Part shown: positions 32,614 through 40,616 of the stretch, piece after piece | Layout of the letters: each line of letters starts with the position of its first letter | Position numbering within the stretch: the stretch's first letter is position 1 | Notes under the pieces: generated by a model | What the model was told of the DNA's origin: nothing | The model's database searches: none | Seen by the model: the letters and a program-made list of their open reading frames with translations, nothing else | Program-made: the position numbers and the translations under genes | Origin: an uncultured Clostridia bacterium | GTDB lineage: Bacteria > Bacillota > Clostridia > Oscillospirales > Oscillospiraceae | Direction: 5' to 3' | NCBI GenBank assembly: GCA_947649615.1 | Contig: CANSSG010000004.1 | Location: 1 to 64,000, forward strand | DNA length: 64,000 nucleotides

Positions 32614-35265
32614 ATGAAACTGATGGTCATTGACGGCAACAGCATCGTCAACCGCTCCTTTTACGGCGTCCGTCCCCTGACGACCCGCGACGGCCTGTAT
32701 ACCAACGCCGTCTACGGCTTTATCACCACCCTGCAAAAGCTGCTGGACGAAGAAAAACCGGAGGCCTTATGCGTCACCTTCGACCGGCGGGAACCGACCT
32801 TCCGCCATCTGGAATATGAGGGCTATAAAGCCCAGCGCAAAGGGATGCCCGAGGAACTGGCCCAGCAAATGCCTGTGTTGAAGGAAGTCCTGGACGCTAT
32901 GGACATTCCCCGGTATGAATTGGCCGGGTATGAAGCCGACGACCTCATCGGCACCATCTCCCGCAAGTGCGAAGCGCAAAACTGGGACTGCGTAGTGGTG
33001 ACCGGCGATAAGGACAGCCTGCAATTGGTCACGGACCATACCAAAGTAAAGCTGGTTTCCACCCGCATGGGCCAGACCACCACGAAAGATATGACCCCGG
33101 AATCTTTCTGGGAAGCCTACGGTTTCGAACCCATCCATATCATCGACCTGAAAGCCCTCATGGGCGACGCTTCCGACAACATCCCCGGCGTCAAGGGCGT
33201 AGGGGAGAAAACCGCTATGGCCCTGGTACAGAAATACCAGTCGATCGACGCCCTCTACGCCGCTATGCCCGCTATAGACGCTAAGCCCGCCGCCATCAAA
33301 AAGCTGGCCGAAGGCGAGGAGAGCGCCCGTTTGAGCCATCATCTGGCCACCATCATCACAGACGCGCCCCTGGACTTCGGCCCGGGGCAAAACCTGCGCC
33401 GCCCTGTAAAGCCGGAATTATACAATGTGTTCCTCCGGCTGGAATTCAACAAACTGATTGATAAAATGCAGCTTACCCCGCCGGAAACACCGCCTGCGGA
33501 GAAAGCGGAGCAGGCGGACGTCACTGTCCATGTAGAGCAGGCCGCCAGCGGGGAGCAGGCGGAAAAACTGCTGGAAGCTTTCCGGCAGGCGGAATATGTA
33601 ACGCTGCTGGCCCTGCCGGACCTGACCGCCGTGGCGGTGCAGTGCGAAACTGGGCCGGACAGCGCCCTGGTGGGAACGTTCTATTTTCACCGCTATCAAG
33701 GCGATTGGAACCGGCTGTTAGCCGCGCTGTTCGCAGGGGATATTAAAATTGTGTCCCATGACGTGAAAGACCTGACCCGGACGCTGCTGGAAAACGGCCT
33801 GCCGGCGGAGGGCTTTGTCTTCGATACCGCCCTGGCGGGCTATCTCCTGGACGCCACGGCAGGCCATTATGACATCGCCCGCTTGTTCGCTTCCTGGTTC
33901 AAGGAGGAACTGCCTAAGCCCCTCTATCTGGAACCGGACGCCTTTTCTCCCCTCAACAGCGCCGTCCAGGTGGAAGCATCCTTCCTCAGCTACCTGGCCG
34001 CTGTGGACGCCCTGTATGAAGCCATGCTGCCCAAGCTGAAAGAAACCGGCGCCGGCTGGCTGTATGATAACGTGGAACTGCCCCTGTGCCGGGTGCTGGC
34101 GGAAATGGAAACGGCGGGCTTCCGGGTAGACGCCGCCGCCCTGCGGCGTTTCGGCGAGACCTTGACCGCCGCACTGGAAGCCCTGGAGGGAAAAATTTAC
34201 TCCTATGCCGGGAAATTCAACATCAATTCCCCCAAGCAGTTGGGTGAAATCCTCTTTGACAAATTAGGGATGCCCGCCTACAAAAAGACCAAAACCGGCT
34301 ACTCCACCAACGCCGAAGTCCTGGACAAGCTCCGGGGCCAGCATCCCATTGTCGCCGGGGTGTTGGAGTACCGCCAGTACGCCAAGCTGAAAAGCACCTA
34401 CGTGGACGGGCTTCTGAAGGTCATCCCCTCCGACGGGCGGGTCCGGACCAGCTTCCAGATGACCGTCACCGCCACCGGGCGGCTCAGCTCCACCGAGCCG
34501 AACCTGCAAAACATCCCCACCCGCACAGAGCTTGGCAGCGAACTGCGCCGCATGTTCACCGCCGCCCCCGGCATGGTGCTGGTGGACGCAGACTACAGCC
34601 AGATTGAGCTGCGGCTGCTGGCCCACATCTCCGGGGACGAGGCTATGCGGGACGCGTTCCTCTCCGGGGAGGACTTCCACACCGTCACCGCCGCCCACGT
34701 CTTCAACGTTCCCTTGGGCCAGGTGACGGCCAATATGCGCCGGGCGGCCAAGGCGGTGAACTTCGGCATCGTCTACGGCATTTCCGCCTTCTCCCTGTCC
34801 CAGGACCTTGGGGTAACTGTGGCGGAAGCCAAGGAATACATGGACGCCTATTTCACCCGCTTCCCCGGGGTGAAGGCCTACATGGACGGCATTATCAGCA
34901 AAGCCCGGGCGGACGGCTATGTGGAAACCATGTTCCACCGCCGCCGCGCCCTGCCGGAGATCAAGGCCAGCAACTTCAACACCCGGTCTTTCGGGGAACG
35001 GGTGGCGCTGAATATGCCCATCCAGGGCGCCGCCGCCGATATCATCAAGCTGGCAATGGTAAAGGTGTTCCACCGCCTGCGGAAGGAAAATTTGCAGGCC
35101 CGTCTGATTATGCAGGTACACGATGAATTGATCGTGGAATGCCCGGAGGACGAAACGGAAACCGTGAAAAAGCTGCTGGCGGAAGAAATGGAGGGCGTTT
35201 ACGCCCTGGCCGTCCCCCTGACGGCGGAAGCCCACAGCGGGAAAAACTGGCTGGAGGCAAAGTGA
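32614..35265 (+). CDS. polA: DNA polymerase I
   Basis: An 883-residue replication and repair polymerase. The 5'-3' exonuclease domain (1-290) opens MVIDGNSIVNRSFYG and has YEADDLIG and ALMGDASDNIPGVKGVGEKTA. The middle 3'-5' exonuclease domain is degenerate: the DxE of motif I is missing, as in Bacillus, so it probably does not proofread. The polymerase motifs are LVDADYSQIELRLLAHIS (A), RRAAKAVNFGIVYGIS (B) and QVHDELIVECPEDE (C). ATG 32614 follows GGGAGG. Its stop overlaps the rimI start. Confidence 0.97.
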   Translation: MKLMVIDGNSIVNRSFYGVRPLTTRDGLYTNAVYGFITTLQKLLDEEKPEALCVTFDRREPTFRHLEYEGYKAQRKGMPEELAQQMPVLKEVLDAMDIPRYELAGYEADDLIGTISRKCEAQNWDCVVVTGDKDSLQLVTDHTKVKLVSTRMGQTTTKDMTPESFWEAYGFEPIHIIDLKALMGDASDNIPGVKGVGEKTAMALVQKYQSIDALYAAMPAIDAKPAAIKKLAEGEESARLSHHLATIITDAPLDFGPGQNLRRPVKPELYNVFLRLEFNKLIDKMQLTPPETPPAEKAEQADVTVHVEQAASGEQAEKLLEAFRQAEYVTLLALPDLTAVAVQCETGPDSALVGTFYFHRYQGDWNRLLAALFAGDIKIVSHDVKDLTRTLLENGLPAEGFVFDTALAGYLLDATAGHYDIARLFASWFKEELPKPLYLEPDAFSPLNSAVQVEASFLSYLAAVDALYEAMLPKLKETGAGWLYDNVELPLCRVLAEMETAGFRVDAAALRRFGETLTAALEALEGKIYSYAGKFNINSPKQLGEILFDKLGMPAYKKTKTGYSTNAEVLDKLRGQHPIVAGVLEYRQYAKLKSTYVDGLLKVIPSDGRVRTSFQMTVTATGRLSSTEPNLQNIPTRTELGSELRRMFTAAPGMVLVDADYSQIELRLLAHISGDEAMRDAFLSGEDFHTVTAAHVFNVPLGQVTANMRRAAKAVNFGIVYGISAFSLSQDLGVTVAEAKEYMDAYFTRFPGVKAYMDGIISKARADGYVETMFHRRRALPEIKASNFNTRSFGERVALNMPIQGAAADIIKLAMVKVFHRLRKENLQARLIMQVHDELIVECPEDETETVKKLLAEEMEGVYALAVPLTAEAHSGKNWLEAK

Positions 35266-35723
35266 TGGACTATCAGATCGTCCCCATGACGGCCGCCCAC
35301 CTGAGCCAAGTGGAGGAACTGGAAAAAATTTGCTTTCCCGAGGACCCTTGGTCCCGGCGGGTATTGGAGGATTCCCTCGCCAACGAAAACGCCGCCGCGT
35401 TTATCGCGCAGTCCCCAGACGGGAACGTTTTAGGCTACCTGTTCTTTTCCGCCGTCTTGGATGAGGGCGGGGTGGACAACCTGGCCGTATCCCCGGCGGC
35501 GCGGCGGCGGGGCATTGGCAGGGCGCTGATGGAAGCCTTCCACCGGCGCGCCGGGGAGAAAGGGCTGGCCCTTCTTTTCCTGGAAGTACGCCCCTCCAAC
35601 AAAAGCGCCGTCTCGCTATATGAATCGTTCGGCTACCAAGCGGCGGGACGGCGGAAAAACTACTACGAGCGTCCAAAAGAAGACGCGATTATCATGAGAT
35701 TGAAGCTTACGCCATGCAGTTAA
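35265..35723 (+). CDS. rimI: Ribosomal protein S18 alanine N-acetyltransferase
   Basis: A 152-residue GNAT enzyme that acetylates the N-terminal alanine of S18. The acetyl-CoA loop RRRGIGRAL is at about 82-90, and the family-specific end KNYYERPKEDAIIM is present. RimI also starts with the usual FPEDPWSRRVLEDSL. The ATG overlaps the polA stop by one base (TGATG), and the next gene overlaps its end by 10 bases, so the three genes are translated together. tsaD and tsaB, common neighbours of rimI, are not here. Confidence 0.9.
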   Translation: MDYQIVPMTAAHLSQVEELEKICFPEDPWSRRVLEDSLANENAAAFIAQSPDGNVLGYLFFSAVLDEGGVDNLAVSPAARRRGIGRALMEAFHRRAGEKGLALLFLEVRPSNKSAVSLYESFGYQAAGRRKNYYERPKEDAIIMRLKLTPCS

Positions 35724-36319
35724 GAACCCTGACCCCGGAAGAACTGAAAAAGGCCTATGAAACCGATTTGAAGGAAGCTTTCCCCCCTGCCGAGCTGAAA
35801 CCCCTGTGGGCCATGGAGGAAATGCGGGAACGCGGCGTCTACGACCCTCTGGCCCTGTTTGACGCCGGCGGAGCGCCCGCAGGCTATATCCTGCTGTGGA
35901 AGCATACGGACGGGCGGTATATATTGGTGGATTACCTCTGCGTCCCCGCGCGGAAGCGGAACGGCGGCACCGGCAGCGCACTGCTGAAAGCCGCCATTGC
36001 CCACTACCCGCCCAACACCGTTTTCATCGGCGAGACGGAAGCCCCCACCGGCGACCCCGCCCGGGATGAAATGATCCTGCGGCGGCTGGGCTTCTATGCC
36101 CGGAACGGCGCGGTGACGCTGGGGTACGACAACGCCCTGTTCGGCGTCCATTTCAAGACCATCTGCTGGGCAGACCCCATGCCGGAGGAATCGGAAATCC
36201 TCCGCAAGCACCAAGAAATCTATTTGCAGCAGTTCGGGCAGGAAAAGTACGACAAATATATCCAAATCCCCTTGCGACCTGGAGAAAAATGCAAGGAAAT
36301 CACTGACTGGACAGAATAA
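35714..36319 (+). CDS. GNAT family acetyltransferase
   Basis: A 201-residue GNAT-fold protein. The central strand and loop are YILVDYLCVPARKRNGGTGSALLKA (about 70-94), the acetyl-CoA site being RNGGTGSA. The C-terminal third is longer than usual, with HQEIYLQQFGQEKYDKYI. The acceptor is unknown. It overlaps rimI by 10 bases and ends the polA operon at a bidirectional terminator. Two GNAT enzymes side by side suggest a duplicated modification function, though sequences are not close. Confidence 0.83.
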   Translation: MQLRTLTPEELKKAYETDLKEAFPPAELKPLWAMEEMRERGVYDPLALFDAGGAPAGYILLWKHTDGRYILVDYLCVPARKRNGGTGSALLKAAIAHYPPNTVFIGETEAPTGDPARDEMILRRLGFYARNGAVTLGYDNALFGVHFKTICWADPMPEESEILRKHQEIYLQQFGQEKYDKYIQIPLRPGEKCKEITDWTE

Positions 36320-36322
36320 AAG

Positions 36323-36366
36323 GCGCAGAGGCCTGGGAAGCTTCCCCAAGTCTCTGCGCTTTTTTT
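36323..36366. terminator. Bidirectional terminator between polA operon and the lipoprotein gene
   Basis: GCGCAGAG pairs with CTCTGCGC around a GGGAAGCTTCCC inner hairpin. T7 follows on plus, CCTTTTATT on minus, matching two convergent transcripts. Confidence 0.85.
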
Positions 36367-36375
36367 GCAAGCGGG

Positions 36376-36951
36376 TTACCAGCGGCTATTTTCGCCGTCG
36401 GAGAGTACGCCGTCCGTGTCATGAACCCGGGCGTTATCCAGCATCCGCTGGAAGGTGGTGGTGCTGGTAGTCCTTGTCAGGGCGTCCCGGCCCTCGTCCA
36501 CCATGCCGGTCACCGCATCGCCAACATCATCGGCGGCGCGGCGCAGGTCATTGCCTACCCGGCTGCGGGACATGGAACCGGCATCGTTATCGGACGCCGT
36601 GCCGCTGCCGTTTACCGAGCCGCTGGCGGTTCCATTTCCATTGGTCATGCTGCCGTTATTGGCGGTTCCATTCCCGTTGGTCGCGCTGCCGTTATTGGCA
36701 GTCCCATTCCCGTTGGTCGTGCTGCCGTTATTGGCAGTCCCATTCCCGTTGGTCGTGCTGCCGTTTCCAGTTATGCTGGAACTGTCGTCTCGGTCGTAGC
36801 TGTCCGGATTGTAGTCGTCCCGGCGGTCCGTGCCGTTGTTGTCTACAGTGCTGTTGTCAGCGGGCGGGTCGTTGGCGTCGTCTCTGCCGCCGCAGGCTGC
36901 AAGGGTCAGAAGCATCGCCAGCGCCGCCGCAATCAGTGCTGCTTTTTTCAT
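36376..36951 (-). CDS. Repeat-bearing Asn/Gly/Thr-rich lipoprotein
   Basis: A 191-residue secreted lipoprotein. Residues 1-20 form a signal peptide with lipobox LAAC (Cys20). After a polar Asp/Asn stretch come four copies of a 12-residue unit (NGNGTANNGSTT) encoded by 36-base tandem repeats, then a C-terminal region SRVGNDLRRAADDVGDAVTGMVDEGRD with some helix character. The repeat part is flexible and probably spans the cell wall; the helical end resembles short YtxH-like segments. Function unknown. It is followed by a shared terminator. Confidence 0.82.
   Translation of the reverse strand: MKKAALIAAALAMLLTLAACGGRDDANDPPADNSTVDNNGTDRRDDYNPDSYDRDDSSSITGNGSTTNGNGTANNGSTTNGNGTANNGSATNGNGTANNGSMTNGNGTASGSVNGSGTASDNDAGSMSRSRVGNDLRRAADDVGDAVTGMVDEGRDALTRTTSTTTFQRMLDNARVHDTDGVLSDGENSRW
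36625..36768. repeat. Four tandem 36-base repeats inside the lipoprotein gene
   Basis: Units start at 36625, 36661, 36697 and 36733, each about ggcagtcccattcccgttgg followed by 16 bases ending in gccgttatt. Copies three and four are almost identical, the first is the most diverged; the last ends with gccgtttcc. They keep the reading frame and will be prone to copy-number change. Confidence 0.9.
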
Positions 36952-37112
36952 CTGAATCTTCCTCCTCCTAAAATCGCGCAGTTTGCGCTGGAGGTAGTAT
37001 TTGCGGCGATTTGATTTTTACTGCTGCGAGTTTCTGCAAATTTTTCTCAAATTCGTATCGAAACGATATCAAGCCCTCCAGCGAAATCCTTACAGAGGAC
37101 GTAAAGCACGGT

Positions 37113-37460
37113 TTATAAAACCGTCCGGGTAGCCGCCACGTCCACGCCGGTGCCGCACACGTCCGCCAGCACCACGTCCCCCGTATGTACGGGAGCCTGA
37201 ACGTCTACGGCGCATAGGGCCTGGGCGGCTTCCAGCAGCTTTTCCCTGGGAATCGGGCCAACGGTTTTCACCGGACACCGGGCAATGGCTCCGCCATGGA
37301 GACGAACCGTGCCGGTGAGGACGCGTACAGGATGCAGCAGCTCATTTTTCCCGTACTCCTCCCCCCTGGGGCAGGCATTACCCTCTACGCGGCAGCCTTC
37401 CTCCTCATAGACCCGCAGGCGGCAGCCGTTGGGGCAGACGATGCATACCAGTTCTTTCAT
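37113..37460 (-). CDS. DUF1667 CXXC protein of the glycerol-3-phosphate dehydrogenase-like unit
   Basis: A 115-residue protein with four cysteines in the family pattern: CIVCPNGC (6-13) and CRVEGNACPRG (23-33), plus LHPVRVLTGTVR. DUF1667 proteins lie beside FAD oxidoreductases and probably bind an iron-sulfur cluster that carries electrons. Its start overlaps the end of the upstream FAD gene by four bases, so translation is coupled. Downstream (36952-37112) lies only a TATCG-aaa-CGATA inverted repeat at 37056-37068. Confidence 0.9.
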   Translation of the reverse strand: MKELVCIVCPNGCRLRVYEEEGCRVEGNACPRGEEYGKNELLHPVRVLTGTVRLHGGAIARCPVKTVGPIPREKLLEAAQALCAVDVQAPVHTGDVVLADVCGTGVDVAATRTVL

Positions 37461-38722
37461 GCTTCCACCTCCTCCGCGCTGACGGTGAGCGTATCCCCTT
37501 CCGCCAGAGCCAGCAGCTTTCCGGGCAGGAAAATGTGCTCCATCTCCCCTGGGGCCATGTGGTCCCGCTTGAACCGGGCAATCTGCTTTTCCCCGGATTT
37601 TACGGTAACCGCCGACCTTCCAAATACCCGGTTGACCCGGAAAAAGGCCTGCACCCCGTCTCCCGCCGCTTCCATCCGGATGCGCTGGGGGACGGTATAA
37701 GCAACCGCGTCCCCGTTTTCCAGCTTTACCGTCCGGCCAGCCGGGGCCGGCCCCCGGCGCACATAATCCGCCGCAGCCGCTCCGGCCCTGCCGCTCTCGC
37801 CGCTGACGAAGTCCACCAGGTCATGAACCTGCAATACGTTCCCGCAGGCGAACACGCCGGGGACGGAGGTTTCCATATTTTCCCAGACCACCGCCCCGTT
37901 GGTACGCGGGTCGATCTCCGCCCCCATGGCCCGGGTCAGCTCGTTTTCCGGCAGCAGGCCCACGCTCAGCAGCAGCGTATCGCACAAAAATGTCCGCTCC
38001 GTACCGGGAATAGGCTGGCGGCGTTCGTCTACGGCGGAGACTACCACCTTTTCCAGGCGGTCCTTGCCAATAATATCGGTGACGGTATGGGATAAATACA
38101 GAGGAATGCCAAAATCCTCCAAGCATTGGACGATATTCCGGTTCAATCCGCTGGAATAGGGCATCAATTCTACGCAGGCCAGCACCTCCGCCCCTTCCAG
38201 CGTCATGCGCCGGGCCATAATCAGGCCAATGTCGCCGCTGCCCAAGATGACTACCCTGCGGCCTACCATCTGTCCCTCAATGTTAATAAACCGCTGGGCC
38301 GCCCCGGCGGTGAAAATGCCGGAACACCGCGCCCCGGGGACGGAAACCGCCCCCCGCGTCCGCTCCCGGCATCCCATAGCCAGCACCACGGCCTTGGCGC
38401 AGACCACCTGGCAGCCATCGGTTGGATTGACGTACTCCACCTGTTTTTCCGGCGAGACGGACAGCACCATGGAATCCGTCTTAACCGCCACCCCAGTGCC
38501 GGACAGCATATCAATAAACCGTCCGGCGTACTCCGTCCCGGTCAGTTCCTCCTTGAACCGGTGCAGACCGAAGCCGTTATGGACGCATTGATTGAGAATC
38601 CCGCCCAGAGCGCCGTCCCGTTCCAGAATCAGGATGTCCCGCAAGCCGCCCTCCCAGGCGGACAGGGCGGCGGCAAGCCCGGCGGGGCCTCCGCCTATGA
38701 CAATCAGTTCATATTCCCGCAT
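37457..38722 (-). CDS. FAD-dependent oxidoreductase (GlpB/HcnB-like)
   Basis: A 421-residue flavoprotein. The FAD-binding Rossmann motif VIGGGPAGLAAALSA is at about 7-21, and a second nucleotide-binding motif VVILGSGDIGLIMARR near 155-170. The pair of nucleotide sites is typical of the pyridine-nucleotide disulfide oxidoreductase fold. It sits between the GlpA-like enzyme and the DUF1667 protein. Together the three probably oxidise glycerol-3-phosphate or a similar 2-hydroxy acid and pass electrons on. ATG 38722 follows GGAGGG. Confidence 0.9.
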   Translation of the reverse strand: MREYELIVIGGGPAGLAAALSAWEGGLRDILILERDGALGGILNQCVHNGFGLHRFKEELTGTEYAGRFIDMLSGTGVAVKTDSMVLSVSPEKQVEYVNPTDGCQVVCAKAVVLAMGCRERTRGAVSVPGARCSGIFTAGAAQRFINIEGQMVGRRVVILGSGDIGLIMARRMTLEGAEVLACVELMPYSSGLNRNIVQCLEDFGIPLYLSHTVTDIIGKDRLEKVVVSAVDERRQPIPGTERTFLCDTLLLSVGLLPENELTRAMGAEIDPRTNGAVVWENMETSVPGVFACGNVLQVHDLVDFVSGESGRAGAAAADYVRRGPAPAGRTVKLENGDAVAYTVPQRIRMEAAGDGVQAFFRVNRVFGRSAVTVKSGEKQIARFKRDHMAPGEMEHIFLPGKLLALAEGDTLTVSAEEVEA

Positions 38723-38748
38723 AATGGCAGCCCTCCCTTTCCGTCCGC

Positions 38749-40185
38749 CTAAAACCAGCGTTCCTTCGTCTCTCCGGTAAGGATATACGACCCTGCGTCC
38801 TCCAAAGGGATTTCCTCAGGCCGCACCCCCAATTCCCGGGCCAGAAGCTCTTGAACCCTGGGTCCGCAGAAGCCGCCCTGGCACCGCCCCATACCCGCGC
38901 CCACCCGGCGTTTCACGCCGTTGATGCTGGCGGGCGGGATGGGCTGGCGGAGACACGCCACAATCTCCCCCTCCGTCACCGTTTCGCAGCGGCAGACCAC
39001 CCGTCCATACCGGGCATCCTTGGCAATCAGTTCATTCCGCCCTTCCCTGTCCAGTTCGTGGAAACGGACGCGGCGGCGGGTATCTATAAACGCTTCCTTT
39101 TTCTCCAACGCCAGCCCTCTGCCCGCCATCTGTTCCAGCAGATATTCCGCAATAGCGGGCGCGGCGCTCAGCCCCGGCGAGCAAATGCCCGCCGCATTGA
39201 AGAAACCCGGAACGCCAGGCGCTTCCTCCAGGATGAAATCCCCCCGGTCCGATCCAGCGCGGACGCCGGTAAAATTCCGGATGTTCTCCCGGAAGCGGAT
39301 GCCGGGTACGCTCCGCGCCGCCAGTTCCCGGACGGTTTGCAGCCCCCTGGCAGTGCTGGAAACGTCCTCCGGGCCGGAAGGCTCCGAGGTTGGTCCAACA
39401 ATCAGGTTTCCATGGACCGTGGGAGAAACCAGGACCCCCTTCCCCGCCGCGCCGGGGCATTGGAAGATGACCCGGCTAACCCGGGTCCCCTCGCACTTGT
39501 CCAGCAGGTAATATTCCCCCTTGGCAGGCCGGATGGTGAACCCTGGCTCCCCAACGAGCCGGTGTACCGCCCCGGCATACACCCCGGCGGCATTGATGAT
39601 ATATTTCCCATGAAACACCTTATCGCCGGCAGTGACGGCAAAACCACCCTGCTCCCGGGTAATGGCGGTCACACGGCAGTTCCGGTACAGCTCCACGCCG
39701 TTTCTCACCGCCGTCTCGGCCATAGCCAAGGCGTATTCCCAGGGATTGACAATGGCGGCGGAAGGGGCCAGCAGGGCTTCCACTGCTTCCCCGCTCACTT
39801 CCGGCTCCAAAGCCCGGGCTTCCGCCCCGGTGAGCAGGCGCAGGCCGGGGACGCCGTTTCTCTCCCCCCGGCTCATCAGTTCCCGCAGGCAGTCCCGGTC
39901 CTTCCCGCTGAAAGCCAGCACCATGCTGCCGTTTTTCCGGTAAGGAACGTCCAGCTTCCGGCAGATTTCCTCCGCCATGGAAACCCCCGCTACATTTAAC
40001 CTGGCCATCAGCGTCCCCGGCTCCGGATCGTATCCGGCATGGAGGATGGCGCTGTTGGCCTTGGTAGCGCCTGCGGCCACATCGCTGCCGGCTTCCAGGA
40101 CGGCGGCGCGCAGCTTGTACCGCGACAGCTGGTAGGCGCAGGCCGCGCCCACCACGCCGCAGCCAACGATGATCACATCCCACAT
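38749..40185 (-). CDS. GlpA-like FAD oxidoreductase with C-terminal BFD-type iron-sulfur domain
   Basis: A 478-residue protein. The DAO/GlpA FAD motif IIVGCGVVGAACAYQLS is at about 5-21. The C-terminal 90 residues form a bacterioferritin-associated-ferredoxin-like 2Fe-2S domain with CRCETVTEGEI, and CQGGFCGPRVQELLARELG. Such fusions are found in anaerobic glycerol-3-phosphate dehydrogenases and related 2-hydroxyacid oxidases. First gene of a three-gene unit on the minus strand, with promoter at 40221-40249. The exact substrate cannot be read. Confidence 0.9.
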   Translation of the reverse strand: MWDVIIVGCGVVGAACAYQLSRYKLRAAVLEAGSDVAAGATKANSAILHAGYDPEPGTLMARLNVAGVSMAEEICRKLDVPYRKNGSMVLAFSGKDRDCLRELMSRGERNGVPGLRLLTGAEARALEPEVSGEAVEALLAPSAAIVNPWEYALAMAETAVRNGVELYRNCRVTAITREQGGFAVTAGDKVFHGKYIINAAGVYAGAVHRLVGEPGFTIRPAKGEYYLLDKCEGTRVSRVIFQCPGAAGKGVLVSPTVHGNLIVGPTSEPSGPEDVSSTARGLQTVRELAARSVPGIRFRENIRNFTGVRAGSDRGDFILEEAPGVPGFFNAAGICSPGLSAAPAIAEYLLEQMAGRGLALEKKEAFIDTRRRVRFHELDREGRNELIAKDARYGRVVCRCETVTEGEIVACLRQPIPPASINGVKRRVGAGMGRCQGGFCGPRVQELLARELGVRPEEIPLEDAGSYILTGETKERWF

Positions 40186-40220
40186 AATCCCCGCCCTCTC
40201 TCATCAAAAAAATATATCGT

Positions 40221-40249
40221 ATTTTATCACGGATTTCCCTTTCTTACAA
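40221..40249 (-). promoter_or_regulatory. Promoter of the GlpA-like operon
   Basis: On the minus strand TTGTAA (40249-40244), a 17-base spacer and TAAAAT (40226-40221), about 36 bases before the start codon. It overlaps the end of the IstB remnant. Confidence 0.65.
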
Positions 40250-40412
40250 GGGCTTGCACCCGTATAAATTCCTTGCGCTCCTTCTGGCGGTAAGACTCGC
40301 CCTCAATGTTGATCACGGTGCAGTGATGCAGAACACGATCCAGGATGGCCGAGACAATGGTAACATCGGCAAAGACCTCGTTCCACTGGGAGGAGGTCTT
40401 GTTGGGGAGTTT
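40227..40412 (-). pseudogene. IS21-family istB remnant (C-terminal end)
   Basis: The reading LPNKTSSQWNEVFADVTIV followed by SAILDRVLHHCTVINIEGES matches the conserved C-terminal end of IstB, the AAA+ helper ATPase of IS21-like elements. Everything upstream of LPNK is gone: the frame begins in unrelated sequence, with no Walker motifs and no istA. So an IS21-type insertion was here and was mostly deleted. The open frame formally extends to 40439 but only about 60 codons are recognisable. The rest of 40186-40616 holds only two promoters. Confidence 0.75.
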
Positions 40413-40540
40413 ATCTTTTTTCCTCCTCCTTCGCCACAATACTACATTTTTTCCTCGGCTTTTTCTTACATTTTATCACTGGCGATGTCATCAAAGAATA
40501 CAAAGCTGCCCGCCCTGCCATTTCCACCCCCAACTAGGGA

Positions 40541-40569
40541 TTGCAATTCCCCTCCAAACCGTATATAAT
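40541..40569 (+). promoter_or_regulatory. Promoter of the DEAD-box/luxS transcript
   Basis: TTGCAA (40541-40546), a 17-base spacer and TATAAT (40564-40569), 48 bases before the first start codon. Confidence 0.8.
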
Positions 40570-40616
40570 AGACAGGAGCGTGAAAACCGCGCAAATCCAA
40601 AATAAAAAGGAACAAC

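Noticed and set aside
36625..36768. CRISPR array
   Set aside because: Repeats are contiguous with no spacers and are in frame within a lipoprotein gene.
37056..37068. TATCG-aaa-CGATA palindrome upstream of the lipoprotein gene
   Set aside because: Too short to assign; no regulator or consensus could be matched.
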